From the NCBI GenBank assembly GCA_023458095.1, contig JAEXAS010000026.1, forward strand, positions 186,001 to 250,000: 64,000 nt of DNA, read 5' to 3'. The notes beneath the pieces were generated by a model. It ran no database searches. It was not told the DNA's origin and saw only the letters and a program-made list of their open reading frames with translations. The translations under genes and the position numbers were made by a program. The stretch is from Actinomycetes bacterium (GTDB lineage: Bacteria > Actinomycetota > Actinomycetes > Propionibacteriales > Propionibacteriaceae). How positions within the stretch are numbered: position 1 is the first letter of the stretch; the number at the start of each line of letters is the position of its first letter. Below, piece by piece: positions 1 to 8,071 of the stretch.

Positions 1-1
1 C

Positions 2-277
2 CGCACCGGGCGCGACGGGCTGGGATTTGCGCTCACCAGTGCGGTCACGGCCGGTGCGGTCGTGTTGATCTTCGGCTCGGTCTACCCCAACGTCTTGCCG
101 ATCCGGCTGGACGGGGCCGATATCTCGGCAGCATTCGACACCACGATCGCCCTGGGATCATCCTCAGCCCCCACCTTGAGCGTCATGCTGATCGTTGCCG
201 GCATCGCAATGCCCGCCGTCATCGCCTACCAGACGGTCGTCTACCGCACCTTCCGCCGACGGTGGGCACCCGCCTAG
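2..277 (+). CDS. cydB: Cytochrome bd oxidase subunit II (CydB), C-terminal fragment
   Basis: This is the 3' end of a gene that begins before the window. The open frame runs from base 2 to the stop at 275-277. The visible 91 residues contain the last two membrane helices of a CydB protein: a GRDGLGFALT stretch, a YPNVLP motif after the penultimate helix, an SSSAPTLSVMLIV segment, and the ending AYQTVVYRTFRRR. CydB is the second core membrane subunit of quinol oxidase bd, which reduces oxygen with high affinity without pumping protons. A second, complete cydAB-cydDC operon lies at 41.7-48.1 kb, so this is one of two bd-type loci. This copy diverges clearly from the other one (YPNVLPIRLDG here, against VPGLGFVDAAG there). 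An upstream cydA is expected but not visible. Confidence 0.85.
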   Translation, partial: RTGRDGLGFALTSAVTAGAVVLIFGSVYPNVLPIRLDGADISAAFDTTIALGSSSAPTLSVMLIVAGIAMPAVIAYQTVVYRTFRRRWAPA

Positions 278-366
278 GCCGCCTGCCCGAACGCGCTGCG
301 GCAAGGCCCTTTCGAAGCGCTCAAGGTCAACGTTGGTTCAGAGATCGTTGTCGCGGGGATTCCGAA

Positions 367-399
367 AGTCGGAGTGGGTCAATCTGGCCCACTCCGACT
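367..399. terminator. Stem-loop terminator after cydB
   Basis: A perfect 12-bp inverted repeat, AGTCGGAGTGGG (367-378) and CCCACTCCGACT (388-399), surrounds a 9-nt loop. It lies 90 bp downstream of the cydB stop and 88 bp upstream of gpx. There is no clear T-run, which is common for actinobacterial terminators. The terminator role is inferred from position and stem strength. Confidence 0.65.
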
Positions 400-487
400 C
401 CTGACCCGGGCTGTGCCCTGCTCACGGCGGGAATATCCAGCCGGCAGCGGTCGCTATCTCGGGGGTACCCGACCCATTGGAGATGCG

Positions 488-964
488 ATGCCAACCCTCG
501 CCGACTTTCACGCCACCACCATCACCGGAGCCAACCAGGACCTCTCGGAGTACCTCGGCAAGGTGGTGCTGGTAGTCAACACCGCCAGCAAATGCGGCTT
601 CACCCCCCAGTTCGCCGGCTTGGAGAAGCTCTACGAAGACCTCAAAGACGACGGCCTGGTCGTCTTGGGCTTTCCTTGCGCCCAGTTCAAGAACCAGGAG
701 TTCGCCGACGACGCCGAAACCGCCGAGTTCTGCCAACTGAACTACGGGGTGAGCTTCCCGATGTTCTCCAAGATCGACGTCAACGGCGACAACGCCCACC
801 CGCTGTACCAATGGCTGCGCAGCGAAGCGGGCGGTGCCTTTGGCGATGCCATCAAATGGAACTTCACCAAGTTTTTGGTTGACCGCCGCGGCCGCGTGGT
901 TCGCCGCTTCGCCCCCAGCACCGAGCCTGCCGAAATCGAGGCGGCCATCCGTCCGCTGCTGTAA
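488..964 (+). CDS. Glutathione peroxidase family protein (thiol peroxidase)
   Basis: The 158-residue protein has the full GPx fold signature. NTASKCGFTPQF carries the peroxidatic residue, here cysteine rather than selenocysteine. LGFPCAQFKNQE follows with the second conserved Cys/Gln block, and then WNFTKFLVD with the conserved Trp-Asn. Members of this family reduce H2O2 and organic hydroperoxides in the cytoplasm; bacterial Cys versions usually take electrons from thioredoxin. The start at 488 is chosen because GGAG sits 6 bases upstream and the family begins close to the DFHATT segment. An in-frame ATG at 374 would add 38 unrelated residues. It is a single-gene unit between a terminator and a riboswitch-controlled operon. 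Confidence 0.93.
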   Translation: MPTLADFHATTITGANQDLSEYLGKVVLVVNTASKCGFTPQFAGLEKLYEDLKDDGLVVLGFPCAQFKNQEFADDAETAEFCQLNYGVSFPMFSKIDVNGDNAHPLYQWLRSEAGGAFGDAIKWNFTKFLVDRRGRVVRRFAPSTEPAEIEAAIRPLL

Positions 965-1085
965 CCCGGACGCCGAGCTGCCAGCCCCGCCCATTGGGCC
1001 TCCAGCCCGCTGAGGCCAACCAGTAGGCGGGACGCTGGCCTGCTCCTCTGGCACGCCGCCGTGTGCCCAGTCCACACTGTCTCCA

Positions 1086-1167
1086 CGGACACGGGGTGCG
1101 CCCACCTGGGGCGCTGAGAAGACACCCGTGGAACCTGATCTAGTTCGTACTAGCGAAGGGATGTCCG
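1086..1167 (+). promoter_or_regulatory. TPP (thiamine pyrophosphate) riboswitch, THI element
   Basis: The conserved THI-box elements occur in order: ACGGGGTGC, then GCTGAGA (1112-1118), then ACCCGTGGAACCTGATCT, then CTAGCGAAGGGA. A closing P1 helix can form between CGGAC (1086-1090) and GTCCG (1163-1167). TPP binding normally reduces expression of thiamine synthesis or uptake genes. The element lies about 145 nt upstream of the ykoE start, leaving room for an expression platform that contains the ribosome site AAGGAG at about 1299. It explains why the following ECF operon is assigned to thiamine or its pyrimidine precursor. Confidence 0.92.
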
Positions 1168-1310
1168 CGTGAGAGTCGTTCCAACCCTTGGTTCGCCCAG
1201 TGCGGAGACGTTGGTGACCCCTGCGCCGATACCGGCCCCTGTTCACCACACCGTCGTCCGGTCGCCTTCGAGGTGGCATCGACGCGGTCGCATCCTCAAG
1301 GAGATCCGTC

Positions 1311-1961
1311 ATGCCCACCCGAGCCCCGTCAACCCACCGACCCGTTCAACCACAACGAGCCAAAGGTGGCCTCTGGGCCTGGCGTGGGGTTGATTTCCTT
1401 GTGGCCGCGGTCTTCGCGGTCGCCATGGGGGTGGTGTTCATCGCCTGGGACTACCTTCTGAACACCCCCTGGACGGTGCTCACGCTGGCCTTTCCGCCCG
1501 CCGCCTCCCTGGCCCTGGGCGTATGGCTGCTGCCCGCGGTGGCCGGTGGGTTGATCGTGCGCCGACCCGGTGCTGCCCTCTTCGTTGAGCTGATCGCAGC
1601 CGCCCTGGAGTATCTGATGGGAAACCCCTGGGGTCCCGGGGTGCTGCTGTCGGCCGTACTGCAGGGCGTGGGCGCCGAACTGGGGTTCGCCCTGGTGGGC
1701 TGGCGACGCTTCGGACGGGGCACCGCAGTACTGGCCGGTTCCCTGGCGGCAACGGTTGAGATCGTCGCCTACGAGTGGTGGAGCTACGCGGCGGGGTACT
1801 CCTGGGACTGGAAGATCGCCGTGCTGGGCTTCTCGGTGCTCTCCGGCGGCCTGTTGGCGGGTCTGGGTGGACATGCCCTGGTGCGTGCTCTGGCCACGAC
1901 GGGCGCCTTGTCCGCGTTCCCACCGGGGGCCGAGGCCCTGCACGAGGCCGAGTTGCCGTGA
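1311..1961 (+). CDS. ykoE: ECF transporter substrate-binding membrane protein, YkoE family
   Basis: This is a 216-residue membrane protein with about five hydrophobic segments and the YkoE-type motif region MGNPWGPGVLLSAVLQGVGAELGFAL. YkoE proteins are the S components of energy-coupling-factor transporters for hydroxymethylpyrimidine or thiamine precursors. The assignment is supported by the TPP riboswitch directly upstream and by the ATPase and T component that follow with 4-bp overlaps. The start at 1311 has a strong AAGGAG ribosome site 7 bases upstream. A short basic stretch of roughly 20 residues precedes the first helix. Confidence 0.9.
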   Translation: MPTRAPSTHRPVQPQRAKGGLWAWRGVDFLVAAVFAVAMGVVFIAWDYLLNTPWTVLTLAFPPAASLALGVWLLPAVAGGLIVRRPGAALFVELIAAALEYLMGNPWGPGVLLSAVLQGVGAELGFALVGWRRFGRGTAVLAGSLAATVEIVAYEWWSYAAGYSWDWKIAVLGFSVLSGGLLAGLGGHALVRALATTGALSAFPPGAEALHEAELP

Positions 1962-3412
1962 GACCGGCGGCGGTTCACGCCGAGGGGCTGAGTTGGCAAC
2001 CGTGGGGTTCGCGTCGAGCCACCTTGGACTGCCTCGAGCTCCACCTCGAGCCCGGCGAGCGGGTCTTGATCACCGGCCCTTCGGGGGGCGGGAAGTCCAC
2101 CCTGCTGCAGGCCTTGGCCGGAGTGTTGGACGGCATCGGCGACGGCGAGCTGGCCGGCAGGCTGCAGGTGGACGGACGCCCGCCGCACGGCGGAGATGCG
2201 GCACTGCTGCTTCAGAATCCCGCCGCCGGTCTGGTTGCTGCCACCGTCGGACGGGAGGTCGCCTTCGGCCTGGAGAATCAGGCCGTCCCGCGATCACGAC
2301 TCTGGCCTCGGATCCGCCAGACGCTGGCCGCGGTCGCCCTGAACACCCCCCTCGAGCATCGCTGCGACGAATTGTCCGGCGGGGAAACCCAACGACTGGC
2401 CCTGGCCGGAGTGATTGCCCCCGCGACCGGTCTGCTGCTGCTCGACGAGCCGACCTCCATGCTGGACCCCGCCGCCGCCATCGCGGTCCGGTCGACCGTG
2501 GCGCAGCTCATCGCCGACCGGACAGTGACGATGGTGGTCGCCGAGCATCGCCTGGAGGGCTGGCTGGAATTGGTTGACCGGGTGGTCGTGGTTGCCCACG
2601 GCCGCATCGTGGCCGACTTTCCCCCTGCTCACCTGAGTGCAGCCCAGGAAGCATTGCTGGACTACGGCGTTTGGGTGCCGGGCGCGCCGCCACCGCAGCC
2701 GAGTCCGGTCACGGCCAGCCTGTGCGCACCCTGGACGTCCGCCACCGCCGCAACCAGGCTGCTCAGCGCCGATCAGGTGACCGTCCAGCGGCGCCGCGGC
2801 CCCACGCTACCCGCTACCTCCATCGACGTTCACGCCGGCCAGCTTCAGGCGGTGCTGGGACCCAGCGGGTCCGGCAAGTCGACGTTGTTGTCGGTGCTGT
2901 CGGGGATGCGTCGCCCCACCAGCGGACGGATCGCTGCCAGCAGCGCGCTGGCCCGCGGCTTGACCGACCAGCCGTGGCGGTGGACATCGCCTCAATTGGC
3001 CCAACGAGTCGGGCTGGCGGCTCAAGACCCGTGGCTGACAGTGGCCGGCCCGACGGCACACCGGTCAGCGAGTGCCACCACAGCCGCGCTCGGACGGCAG
3101 GCGTCCTCGCGGATCGAGGGCCTGTTCGCCGAACTCGGCATTGCCCACCTGGCCGGACGGCATCCGCGGCGGCTCTCCGGCGGACAAGCCCGCCGCCTTG
3201 CCCTGGCCACGGCTTTCGCCCACGGCCCGGATCTGGTGCTGCTGGACGAACCCACCATCGGTCAAGACCGGCACACCTGGGCGGCGGTGGCCGGGATCAT
3301 CGGCTCCGCGGCAGTAGCCGGGACGGCCGTGGTCGCAGCCACCCACGATTCAGCTCTGGCCGAGGTGGCCGCCGTCCACACCCACCTTTCCGGAGAGGGG
3401 AGCACCTCATGA
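1958..3412 (+). CDS. ykoD: ECF transporter double ATPase, YkoD-like
   Basis: This 484-residue cytoplasmic protein consists of two ABC ATPase domains in tandem. The first has Walker A GPSGGGKST at residues 40-48, signature LSGGETQRLAL and Walker B LLLLDEPTS. The second has Walker A GPSGSGKST at residues 301-309, signature LSGGQARRLAL and Walker B LVLLDEPT. It would power uptake of the thiamine precursor bound by the preceding S component. I start it at the GTG at 1958, which overlaps the ykoE stop (GTGA) and places a normal N-terminus before the first P-loop. An upstream in-frame start at 1775 lies inside ykoE and is unlikely. It overlaps the next gene by 4 bp (ATGA), indicating translational coupling. 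Confidence 0.92.
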   Translation: MRPAAVHAEGLSWQPWGSRRATLDCLELHLEPGERVLITGPSGGGKSTLLQALAGVLDGIGDGELAGRLQVDGRPPHGGDAALLLQNPAAGLVAATVGREVAFGLENQAVPRSRLWPRIRQTLAAVALNTPLEHRCDELSGGETQRLALAGVIAPATGLLLLDEPTSMLDPAAAIAVRSTVAQLIADRTVTMVVAEHRLEGWLELVDRVVVVAHGRIVADFPPAHLSAAQEALLDYGVWVPGAPPPQPSPVTASLCAPWTSATAATRLLSADQVTVQRRRGPTLPATSIDVHAGQLQAVLGPSGSGKSTLLSVLSGMRRPTSGRIAASSALARGLTDQPWRWTSPQLAQRVGLAAQDPWLTVAGPTAHRSASATTAALGRQASSRIEGLFAELGIAHLAGRHPRRLSGGQARRLALATAFAHGPDLVLLDEPTIGQDRHTWAAVAGIIGSAAVAGTAVVAATHDSALAEVAAVHTHLSGEGSTS

Positions 3413-4101
3413 TCGGACTGCTGCCCCGCTGTGGCGCGCTGTCGCTGCTGGGGGGCTCGGTGATGCTGATGGTCGGCGCCCTCGCCTCGCCAAGTCTGGC
3501 GAAGCTGGGCCCGCCGGCGATCATCCTGGGCCTGGCGCTGCCGTTCCTGGCCGGCTGGCGCCGGTTCCCGTGGGCGCGGCTGGTTCCTGGCGTGCTCGCC
3601 GTGGCGTCGGTGACCTGGTCGAACTGGCTGCTGGCCGACCCCCACTCCTGGCAGGTTGCCGGTTTCGCCGGTCTGCGGATCGGTTTCTTCGTCCTCCCCG
3701 GGCTGGTCTTCGCCGCCTTCATCGACCCGGCCGAACTGGGCGACCACCTCGGGCAACGCCTGCATCTGCCTGCGCGACCCGTGCTCGCCGCCGTGGCGGC
3801 CCTGCAGCGCTGGCAGCGCCTCGGCTCAGACTGGGAAGAACTCGCTCAGATTCGACGGCTGCGCGGGCTGGGCGCAACCCGCTCACCGTTTGCCCTGCGC
3901 GACGTCGCCAGCCGGATGACAGCTCTGCTGACCAGCGCGCTGCGGGACGCGACCGACACCGCAGTGGCGATGGAGGCTCGCGGCTATTCGCGGCCGGTTC
4001 GCGACCGCACTCCGCGCACCTGGGCCTACCCGGCGCCCTGGCATGGGACCGACCTGGCCCTGCTGGCGATCTGTGGGGTGGCCGCAGCGGCAGCGCTTTG
4101 A
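3409..4101 (+). CDS. ykoC: ECF transporter T component, YkoC-like permease
   Basis: A 230-residue membrane protein of the CbiQ/EcfT family. It has hydrophobic segments in the N-terminal half, then the cytoplasmic coupling region with QIRRLRGLGATRS and the EARGYSRP motif that corresponds to the conserved A-R-G helix contacting the ATPases. It joins the S component and the ATPases into one complex. The ATG at 3409 overlaps the ATPase stop by 4 bp and gives a sensible N-terminus. It ends the riboswitch-controlled operon; a weak inverted repeat (CTAGCC/GGCTAG, 4140-4159) lies just downstream. Confidence 0.9.
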   Translation: MIGLLPRCGALSLLGGSVMLMVGALASPSLAKLGPPAIILGLALPFLAGWRRFPWARLVPGVLAVASVTWSNWLLADPHSWQVAGFAGLRIGFFVLPGLVFAAFIDPAELGDHLGQRLHLPARPVLAAVAALQRWQRLGSDWEELAQIRRLRGLGATRSPFALRDVASRMTALLTSALRDATDTAVAMEARGYSRPVRDRTPRTWAYPAPWHGTDLALLAICGVAAAAAL

Positions 4102-4168
4102 CCGACGCCCAGCAGATCGGCAGGGAAAACCGGCCCCTGCTAGCCACCGCCCCGGCTAGGTTGGAGCC

Positions 4169-4843
4169 ATGGCAGCAGTGTGGGTACCCCTGACGCCATT
4201 GATCCTGGCCGGCCTGATCCTTCCCACCTATCTCATCGCAGAGATCCTGCTGCTCCAATCGGAGAAGGGCCCCGGCAAGGCCGCGGCCTTCGTGAGTGGG
4301 TTCGTGGTCACCAAGTTCGTCCAGGGAGTGGTGTTCGGCCTGCTCTTCTCCGGGGTGGCCTGGGGCCTACCCAAGGACACCCGCTCGTCGATCACAGGCA
4401 CGATGCTGCTGATCGCCGCCTTGGTCTTCTATGGATTCGCGGCCCGCTCCTTCGCGCACCGCAACGAAGTCGCAGGCACCTCTCGTCTTCTGGGCGCCCT
4501 CAGCGGGCTGACCCCCGGGCGGGCCTTCGGCTTGGGAGTCGTGGCGAATCTGACCTCACTGCGGCTGTGGGTGTTCACCTTGGGCGCGGTGACCGCCATT
4601 CAGGAGGACCACCTGCCGATCCTGGAAGCCGCGCTGATCTTCCTCGGCTTCATCATTCTCAGCCTGTCACCGATGATCGCCCTGGCCTTGATTCCCTACC
4701 TCGCCCCGGATCGTTCCGATCGCGTGCTGAGCGCCATCCGGTCGTGGCTGCTGCGCCGGGCCTACTGGGTGATGCTGGTCTTCGGGGTGCTGGTCGGAAC
4801 CGCCATGGTTTGGATCGGCCTCGGCAAACTCGGCGTCCTGTAG
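4169..4843 (+). CDS. GAP/Sap family membrane protein
   Basis: A 224-residue protein with about six membrane helices and a LysE-like layout. An N-terminal pair of helices is followed by a short basic loop (RSFAHRNEVAGTSRL), the GRAFGLGVVANLTSLRLWVF segment, and three C-terminal helices. The pattern fits the actinobacterial GAP family (relatives of the sulfolipid-1-addressing protein Sap), some members of which are thought to export small lipids or glycopeptidolipids. The substrate is unknown here. It stands alone between the ykoEDC operon and the abiE pair, and GGAG lies only 3 bases before the ATG. Confidence 0.7.
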   Translation: MAAVWVPLTPLILAGLILPTYLIAEILLLQSEKGPGKAAAFVSGFVVTKFVQGVVFGLLFSGVAWGLPKDTRSSITGTMLLIAALVFYGFAARSFAHRNEVAGTSRLLGALSGLTPGRAFGLGVVANLTSLRLWVFTLGAVTAIQEDHLPILEAALIFLGFIILSLSPMIALALIPYLAPDRSDRVLSAIRSWLLRRAYWVMLVFGVLVGTAMVWIGLGKLGVL

Positions 4844-4898
4844 GCCTCTTGGTTCTCCACAGCCATTGCGTCACCCCCTGTCGACTTTGTTGCGCTTA

Positions 4899-4914
4899 GC
4901 GATACAATATCGAC
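4899..4914 (+). promoter_or_regulatory. abiE promoter with overlapping palindrome; probable leaderless transcript
   Basis: TACAAT at 4903-4908 is a good -10 hexamer, and its expected start point 6-7 bases downstream coincides with the A of the abiEi ATG at 4915. The same bases form a perfect palindrome, CGATA-CAA-TATCG (4900-4912). No Shine-Dalgarno sequence precedes the ATG. AbiEi antitoxins are known to repress their own promoter by binding inverted repeats, so this is a likely operator. I saw no good -35 hexamer. Confidence 0.55.
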
Positions 4915-5937
4915 ATGAAGAGTGCGGCTGCTGTGGTGAGTGGAATCGCTGCTGCGCAGTGGAGTCTGCTGACCACAGCCCAGGCTGAAGCGGCCGGAGT
5001 GCACCGGTCGTCGCTGGCGCGCCTGTGCGGGCAGGGCGATCTGGAACGGGTCGGGCAGGGCGTGTACGTGCTGGCTGGCGCCGAGGACGCACGCACCGCA
5101 CTGCGCGCGGCGTGGCTCTCGATCGCACCAGCGGCCACCCACGAGGAACGTCTCGCCGAACTGCCCGGAGCCGCAGTGGTGTCGCATGCGTCCGCCGCCG
5201 GGCTGCACGAGCTCGGCGATCTCCCCCACGACGTCGCAGAGTTCACCGTCCCGGCATCGCGGCGAACCATCCGGGCAGGGATCCGCCTGCACCAGGCACG
5301 TCTGGACACAACGGAGGTGACGATCGTCGACGGGCTGCCCGTCACCACTATCGAACGCACCATCGCCGACCTCCTCGCCAGTCGCACCTACGGCGATCCT
5401 GAGCACATCGCCAGCGCTGTCGGCGATGCGCTGCTGGATGGCCGTCTCGATGTCGCACGGCTCTCCGACCTCCTCGAACCGCTCGCGGGGCGTTACAAGC
5501 AACCCGACGGCGAATCACTCGCCGCGTGGCTGGTGGAACTCTCCGGGAACGGCCCGGCAGCTCTCGCGGCCAAGCTCAATACAACCGCTGCCGGACGGCA
5601 GGTGATCGACCTGGCGCTCCAGAATGCCTTCGACGAGGCAACAAACGCCGCTCTCACCCAACTCATCGCCACCCTCGCCGCCTGGGTCACCACCCACCCA
5701 GGCATCGAAAAGGACCTCGAGACGGCCTCGCGTGCCGCGCTGGCCAGCCCTGAGGTCGCCAAGGCGATCCAAGCGGTGCGCCGCATTTCCGAGGACGACC
5801 TGAGAGCCAACGAGAAGACCCGGCGCGATCTCTCAACCCCCGCTGCCCGCCGCAGCGTCCGCCAGGCCAAACAGCCCCTGGCGAAAGTCGACCCCGCGCT
5901 GGTCCAAGCCGTCAAAGCGACCGAAGGCCAGCGATGA
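4915..5937 (+). CDS. abiEi: AbiEi-type antitoxin / transcriptional regulator
   Basis: The 340-residue protein starts with a winged-helix segment (LLTTAQAEAAGVHRSSLARLCGQGDLERVGQGVYVL, roughly residues 19-53), which is typical of AbiEi antitoxins. It continues with the beta-rich region containing VVSHASAAGLHELGDL and TTIERTIADLL. The C-terminal third is helical and charged and ends in a basic tail. AbiEi proteins repress the operon and neutralise the AbiEii nucleotidyltransferase, forming a type IV (or related) toxin-antitoxin and phage abortive-infection system. The stop overlaps the toxin start by 4 bp. The gene is longer than many AbiEi antitoxins because of the helical C-terminus. Confidence 0.85.
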   Translation: MKSAAAVVSGIAAAQWSLLTTAQAEAAGVHRSSLARLCGQGDLERVGQGVYVLAGAEDARTALRAAWLSIAPAATHEERLAELPGAAVVSHASAAGLHELGDLPHDVAEFTVPASRRTIRAGIRLHQARLDTTEVTIVDGLPVTTIERTIADLLASRTYGDPEHIASAVGDALLDGRLDVARLSDLLEPLAGRYKQPDGESLAAWLVELSGNGPAALAAKLNTTAAGRQVIDLALQNAFDEATNAALTQLIATLAAWVTTHPGIEKDLETASRAALASPEVAKAIQAVRRISEDDLRANEKTRRDLSTPAARRSVRQAKQPLAKVDPALVQAVKATEGQR

Positions 5938-6851
5938 CCGACCCGCTGCGCTACGCGACCGGCCGCGACCTGTTCGCCGCCGTGAAAGCCAAAGCAACCG
6001 ACCAGGCCCGCCAGATCGGACAACCAACCCAGCAAGTATTGAGGCAGTTCACCTACGACCGGCTCCTCGCACGCCTCTTTCACGAGCCTGACCCGGACTG
6101 GGTTCTGAAGGGCGGCAACGCCCTGATGTCGCGCGAACCGACCGCGGCACGCGCATCACTTGACCTTGACCTCGCCACACGCCAGCCAAGCGAGCATCTC
6201 ACCTCCCTGCTGAACAGGTTCGAGGCCGCAGCCGCACTGGACCTGGGCGACCACTTCCGCTTCGTCGTCGTCCGCCGCCGCGAGCACGTGGGCGACACCC
6301 AACCGCGCGTCGCCGGCTACCAGCTCACACTCGACGCCTACTGCGGCACAAAGCAGATCAACACGGTCAGGATCGACCTGGTCACCGGCACCCTGATCAC
6401 CGCGACCCCCACGCCCGTGACCCGGTCGAGCCTGGCGATTGACGGGCTCGACCCCGTGGTCGTGACCGTGTACCCGATCGCCGACCACATCGCCGACAAG
6501 CTCTGTGCCACCGCCGAAACCCACGGAAGCACCGGCCTATCCAGCACCCGTGTCCGCGACCTGGTCGACCTTGTGGTGATCGCCAACACCCAGACTGTCG
6601 ATGCAGACGAACTGATCCGAGCCATCAGCCTTGAGTGGTCTTACCGCGGGCTACCCGGCGCGCCCATGTTCAACCCGCCGAGCAACTGGACCTCGCAATA
6701 CCCCCGGCTCGCTCACACCACACCTGGCTGCGTGAACCACTCCACGTTCGAGAGCGCGCTACACCTCGTTGGTGAGACGTTCCTCGCGCCTGTCCTGGCC
6801 GGACATGCCACGAGCAAAACCTGGGATCCCGGACAAGGCGACTGGCGCTAG
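5934..6851 (+). CDS. abiEii: AbiEii nucleotidyltransferase toxin
   Basis: A 305-residue protein with the DNA polymerase beta-like nucleotidyltransferase motifs of the AbiEii/MenT family. WVLKGGNAL carries the GG motif (residues 59-62). SLDLDLATR (75-83) carries the metal-binding Asp pair, RIDL (146-149) a third acidic residue, and IADKLCA with RVRDLVDLV (K189, R208, D209) the C-terminal motif. Family members modify tRNA or other substrates and stop growth when not neutralised. It is translationally coupled to abiEi (ATGA overlap) and is the last gene before tRNA-Leu. All visible catalytic residues are intact, so the pair looks functional. Confidence 0.88.
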   Translation: MTDPLRYATGRDLFAAVKAKATDQARQIGQPTQQVLRQFTYDRLLARLFHEPDPDWVLKGGNALMSREPTAARASLDLDLATRQPSEHLTSLLNRFEAAAALDLGDHFRFVVVRRREHVGDTQPRVAGYQLTLDAYCGTKQINTVRIDLVTGTLITATPTPVTRSSLAIDGLDPVVVTVYPIADHIADKLCATAETHGSTGLSSTRVRDLVDLVVIANTQTVDADELIRAISLEWSYRGLPGAPMFNPPSNWTSQYPRLAHTTPGCVNHSTFESALHLVGETFLAPVLAGHATSKTWDPGQGDWR

Positions 6852-7021
6852 GCGCGACTCCAACCCTCCCAAGGCTTGGAGTCTTCGGGCACGCCAGAGC
6901 AGTTCCCTGGAGAGAGGGTGTCCAGCGGCCGGGCCTTCGGGTGGTTCGGGTTTGCGGCCTTCTCTTCTGGCACGAAATGGCCCGCTTTGGGTCCACTTGG
7001 CAAACCCTCAAACATGCCAAA

Positions 7022-7063
7022 AGGCCCCACAACTGGGTTTTCACCTAGTCACGAGGCCTCTTG
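7022..7063 (-). terminator. Possible terminator downstream of tRNA-Leu
   Basis: Read on the minus strand, AAGAGGCC can pair with GGCCTTTT (one G-T pair). This gives an 8-bp stem with a long loop that ends in a short T-run, just after the tRNA. The large loop makes the call weak. The rest of 6852-7021, between abiEii and this element, holds no gene or repeat that I can recognise. Confidence 0.35.
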
Positions 7064-7069
7064 CTCTTG

Positions 7070-7152
7070 TGCGCGAGAGAGGAGTTGAACCTCCACGTCC
7101 TTTCGGACACACGGACCTGAACCGTGCGCGTCTGCCATTCCGCCACTCGCGC
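7070..7152 (-). tRNA. tRNA-Leu (anticodon CAG)
   Basis: The minus strand folds as a class II tRNA. The acceptor stem is GCGCGAG/CTCGCGC, and the D-arm contains GGCGGAATGGCAGAC. The anticodon stem is CACGG/CCGTG around loop TTCAGGT with anticodon CAG. A long variable arm and the T-loop GGTTCAACTCC follow. CCA is not encoded. It is an isolated tRNA between the abiE pair and the fhaA operon. I searched by eye for a copy of its 3' end elsewhere in the window and found none, so integration of abiE at this tRNA is not shown. Confidence 0.95.
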
Positions 7153-7360
7153 GCAGACTCCTTCGAGCCAGCCGAAAGAGGCTACCACAGGCCCGGTGCG
7201 GCATTCGAGTCGGCGGCATGGCGACCACCTCCGGCCCGCCCTGCGGCGCCGAAAACCTCCGCCCCGGGTTCAGACCCCGACGGCGCGCGGTGGCGCACAT
7301 ATGGTGGAACGAGGGTCCATAGATAGGCTTGGGCCGCAGTCAGAGGTGCAGGAGGGACGA

Positions 7361-8071
7361 ATGGGAGTCTTCGACAAGGTCGAGAAGGGACTCGAGAACG
7401 TCGTCGGCAACGTCTTTGCGCGCGCCTTCAAAGGTGACGTCCAGCCGGTGGAGATCACCGCACGCCTGCAACGCGAGCTCGACGCCGAGACCACCTTGCT
7501 CAGCCGCGACCGCACCTTGGTGCCCAACGACTTCAGCATCGGCTTGTCCCAACACGACTATGACCGGCTCACTCCGTATGGCAAGACGCTGAACGCCGAG
7601 ATCGGCGGGCAGTTGATGACCTACGCCGCCGAGAAGGGCTACATCTTCAACGGCCCGATCAACATCGACTACGTCTTGGACGAATCGCTGCCCATCGGCC
7701 GCTTCACCGTCGCCTCGACCTCGGTGGCCTCGGTGGACTCCGCAGCACCCGCGCAGCCGACCAGCCGTCCAGCCACTCTGGTGATCGAAGTCAACGGGGT
7801 GCGCCACCCACTCACCCCGCCCGGTCTGACCATCGGACGCGGCACCGACGCCGACCTGCGCATCAATGACCCCGGCGTCTCCCGACTCCACGCCCAGATC
7901 AAAGTGGTGCAGACCGACACCGGCATCAGTGTCAGCGTCGAAGACCTTGGCTCCACCAATGGCATCACCGTCGACGGGGTGCGTACCCGCGGTGCCGTGC
8001 TCACCCAGGGCAGCCGCATCGATATCGGCTCGACCCACCTGACGGTGGTCTCCCCGGTGAGCGAGACCTGA
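7361..8071 (+). CDS. fhaA: FHA-domain protein FhaA (DUF3662 + FHA)
   Basis: A 236-residue protein with the N-terminal DUF3662 domain (MGVFDKVEKGLENVVGNVFA through about residue 115), a short linker, and a C-terminal FHA domain. The phosphothreonine-binding residues are visible in LTIGRGTDADLRI, GVSRLHAQI and LGSTNGITV. In mycobacteria FhaA binds phosphorylated MviN and helps control peptidoglycan synthesis. It is the first gene of the six-gene envelope operon, with GGAGGG 4 bases before the ATG and gene overlaps downstream. A promoter-like TAGATA lies about 40 bases upstream. The region 7153-7360 otherwise holds only the promoters of this operon and of the tRNA. Confidence 0.93.
   Translation: MGVFDKVEKGLENVVGNVFARAFKGDVQPVEITARLQRELDAETTLLSRDRTLVPNDFSIGLSQHDYDRLTPYGKTLNAEIGGQLMTYAAEKGYIFNGPINIDYVLDESLPIGRFTVASTSVASVDSAAPAQPTSRPATLVIEVNGVRHPLTPPGLTIGRGTDADLRINDPGVSRLHAQIKVVQTDTGISVSVEDLGSTNGITVDGVRTRGAVLTQGSRIDIGSTHLTVVSPVSET

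Noticed and set aside
6852..7152. Integration site (att) at the tRNA-Leu 3' end for the abiE genes
   Set aside because: No duplicate of the tRNA 3' sequence and no integrase were found by eye in the window.
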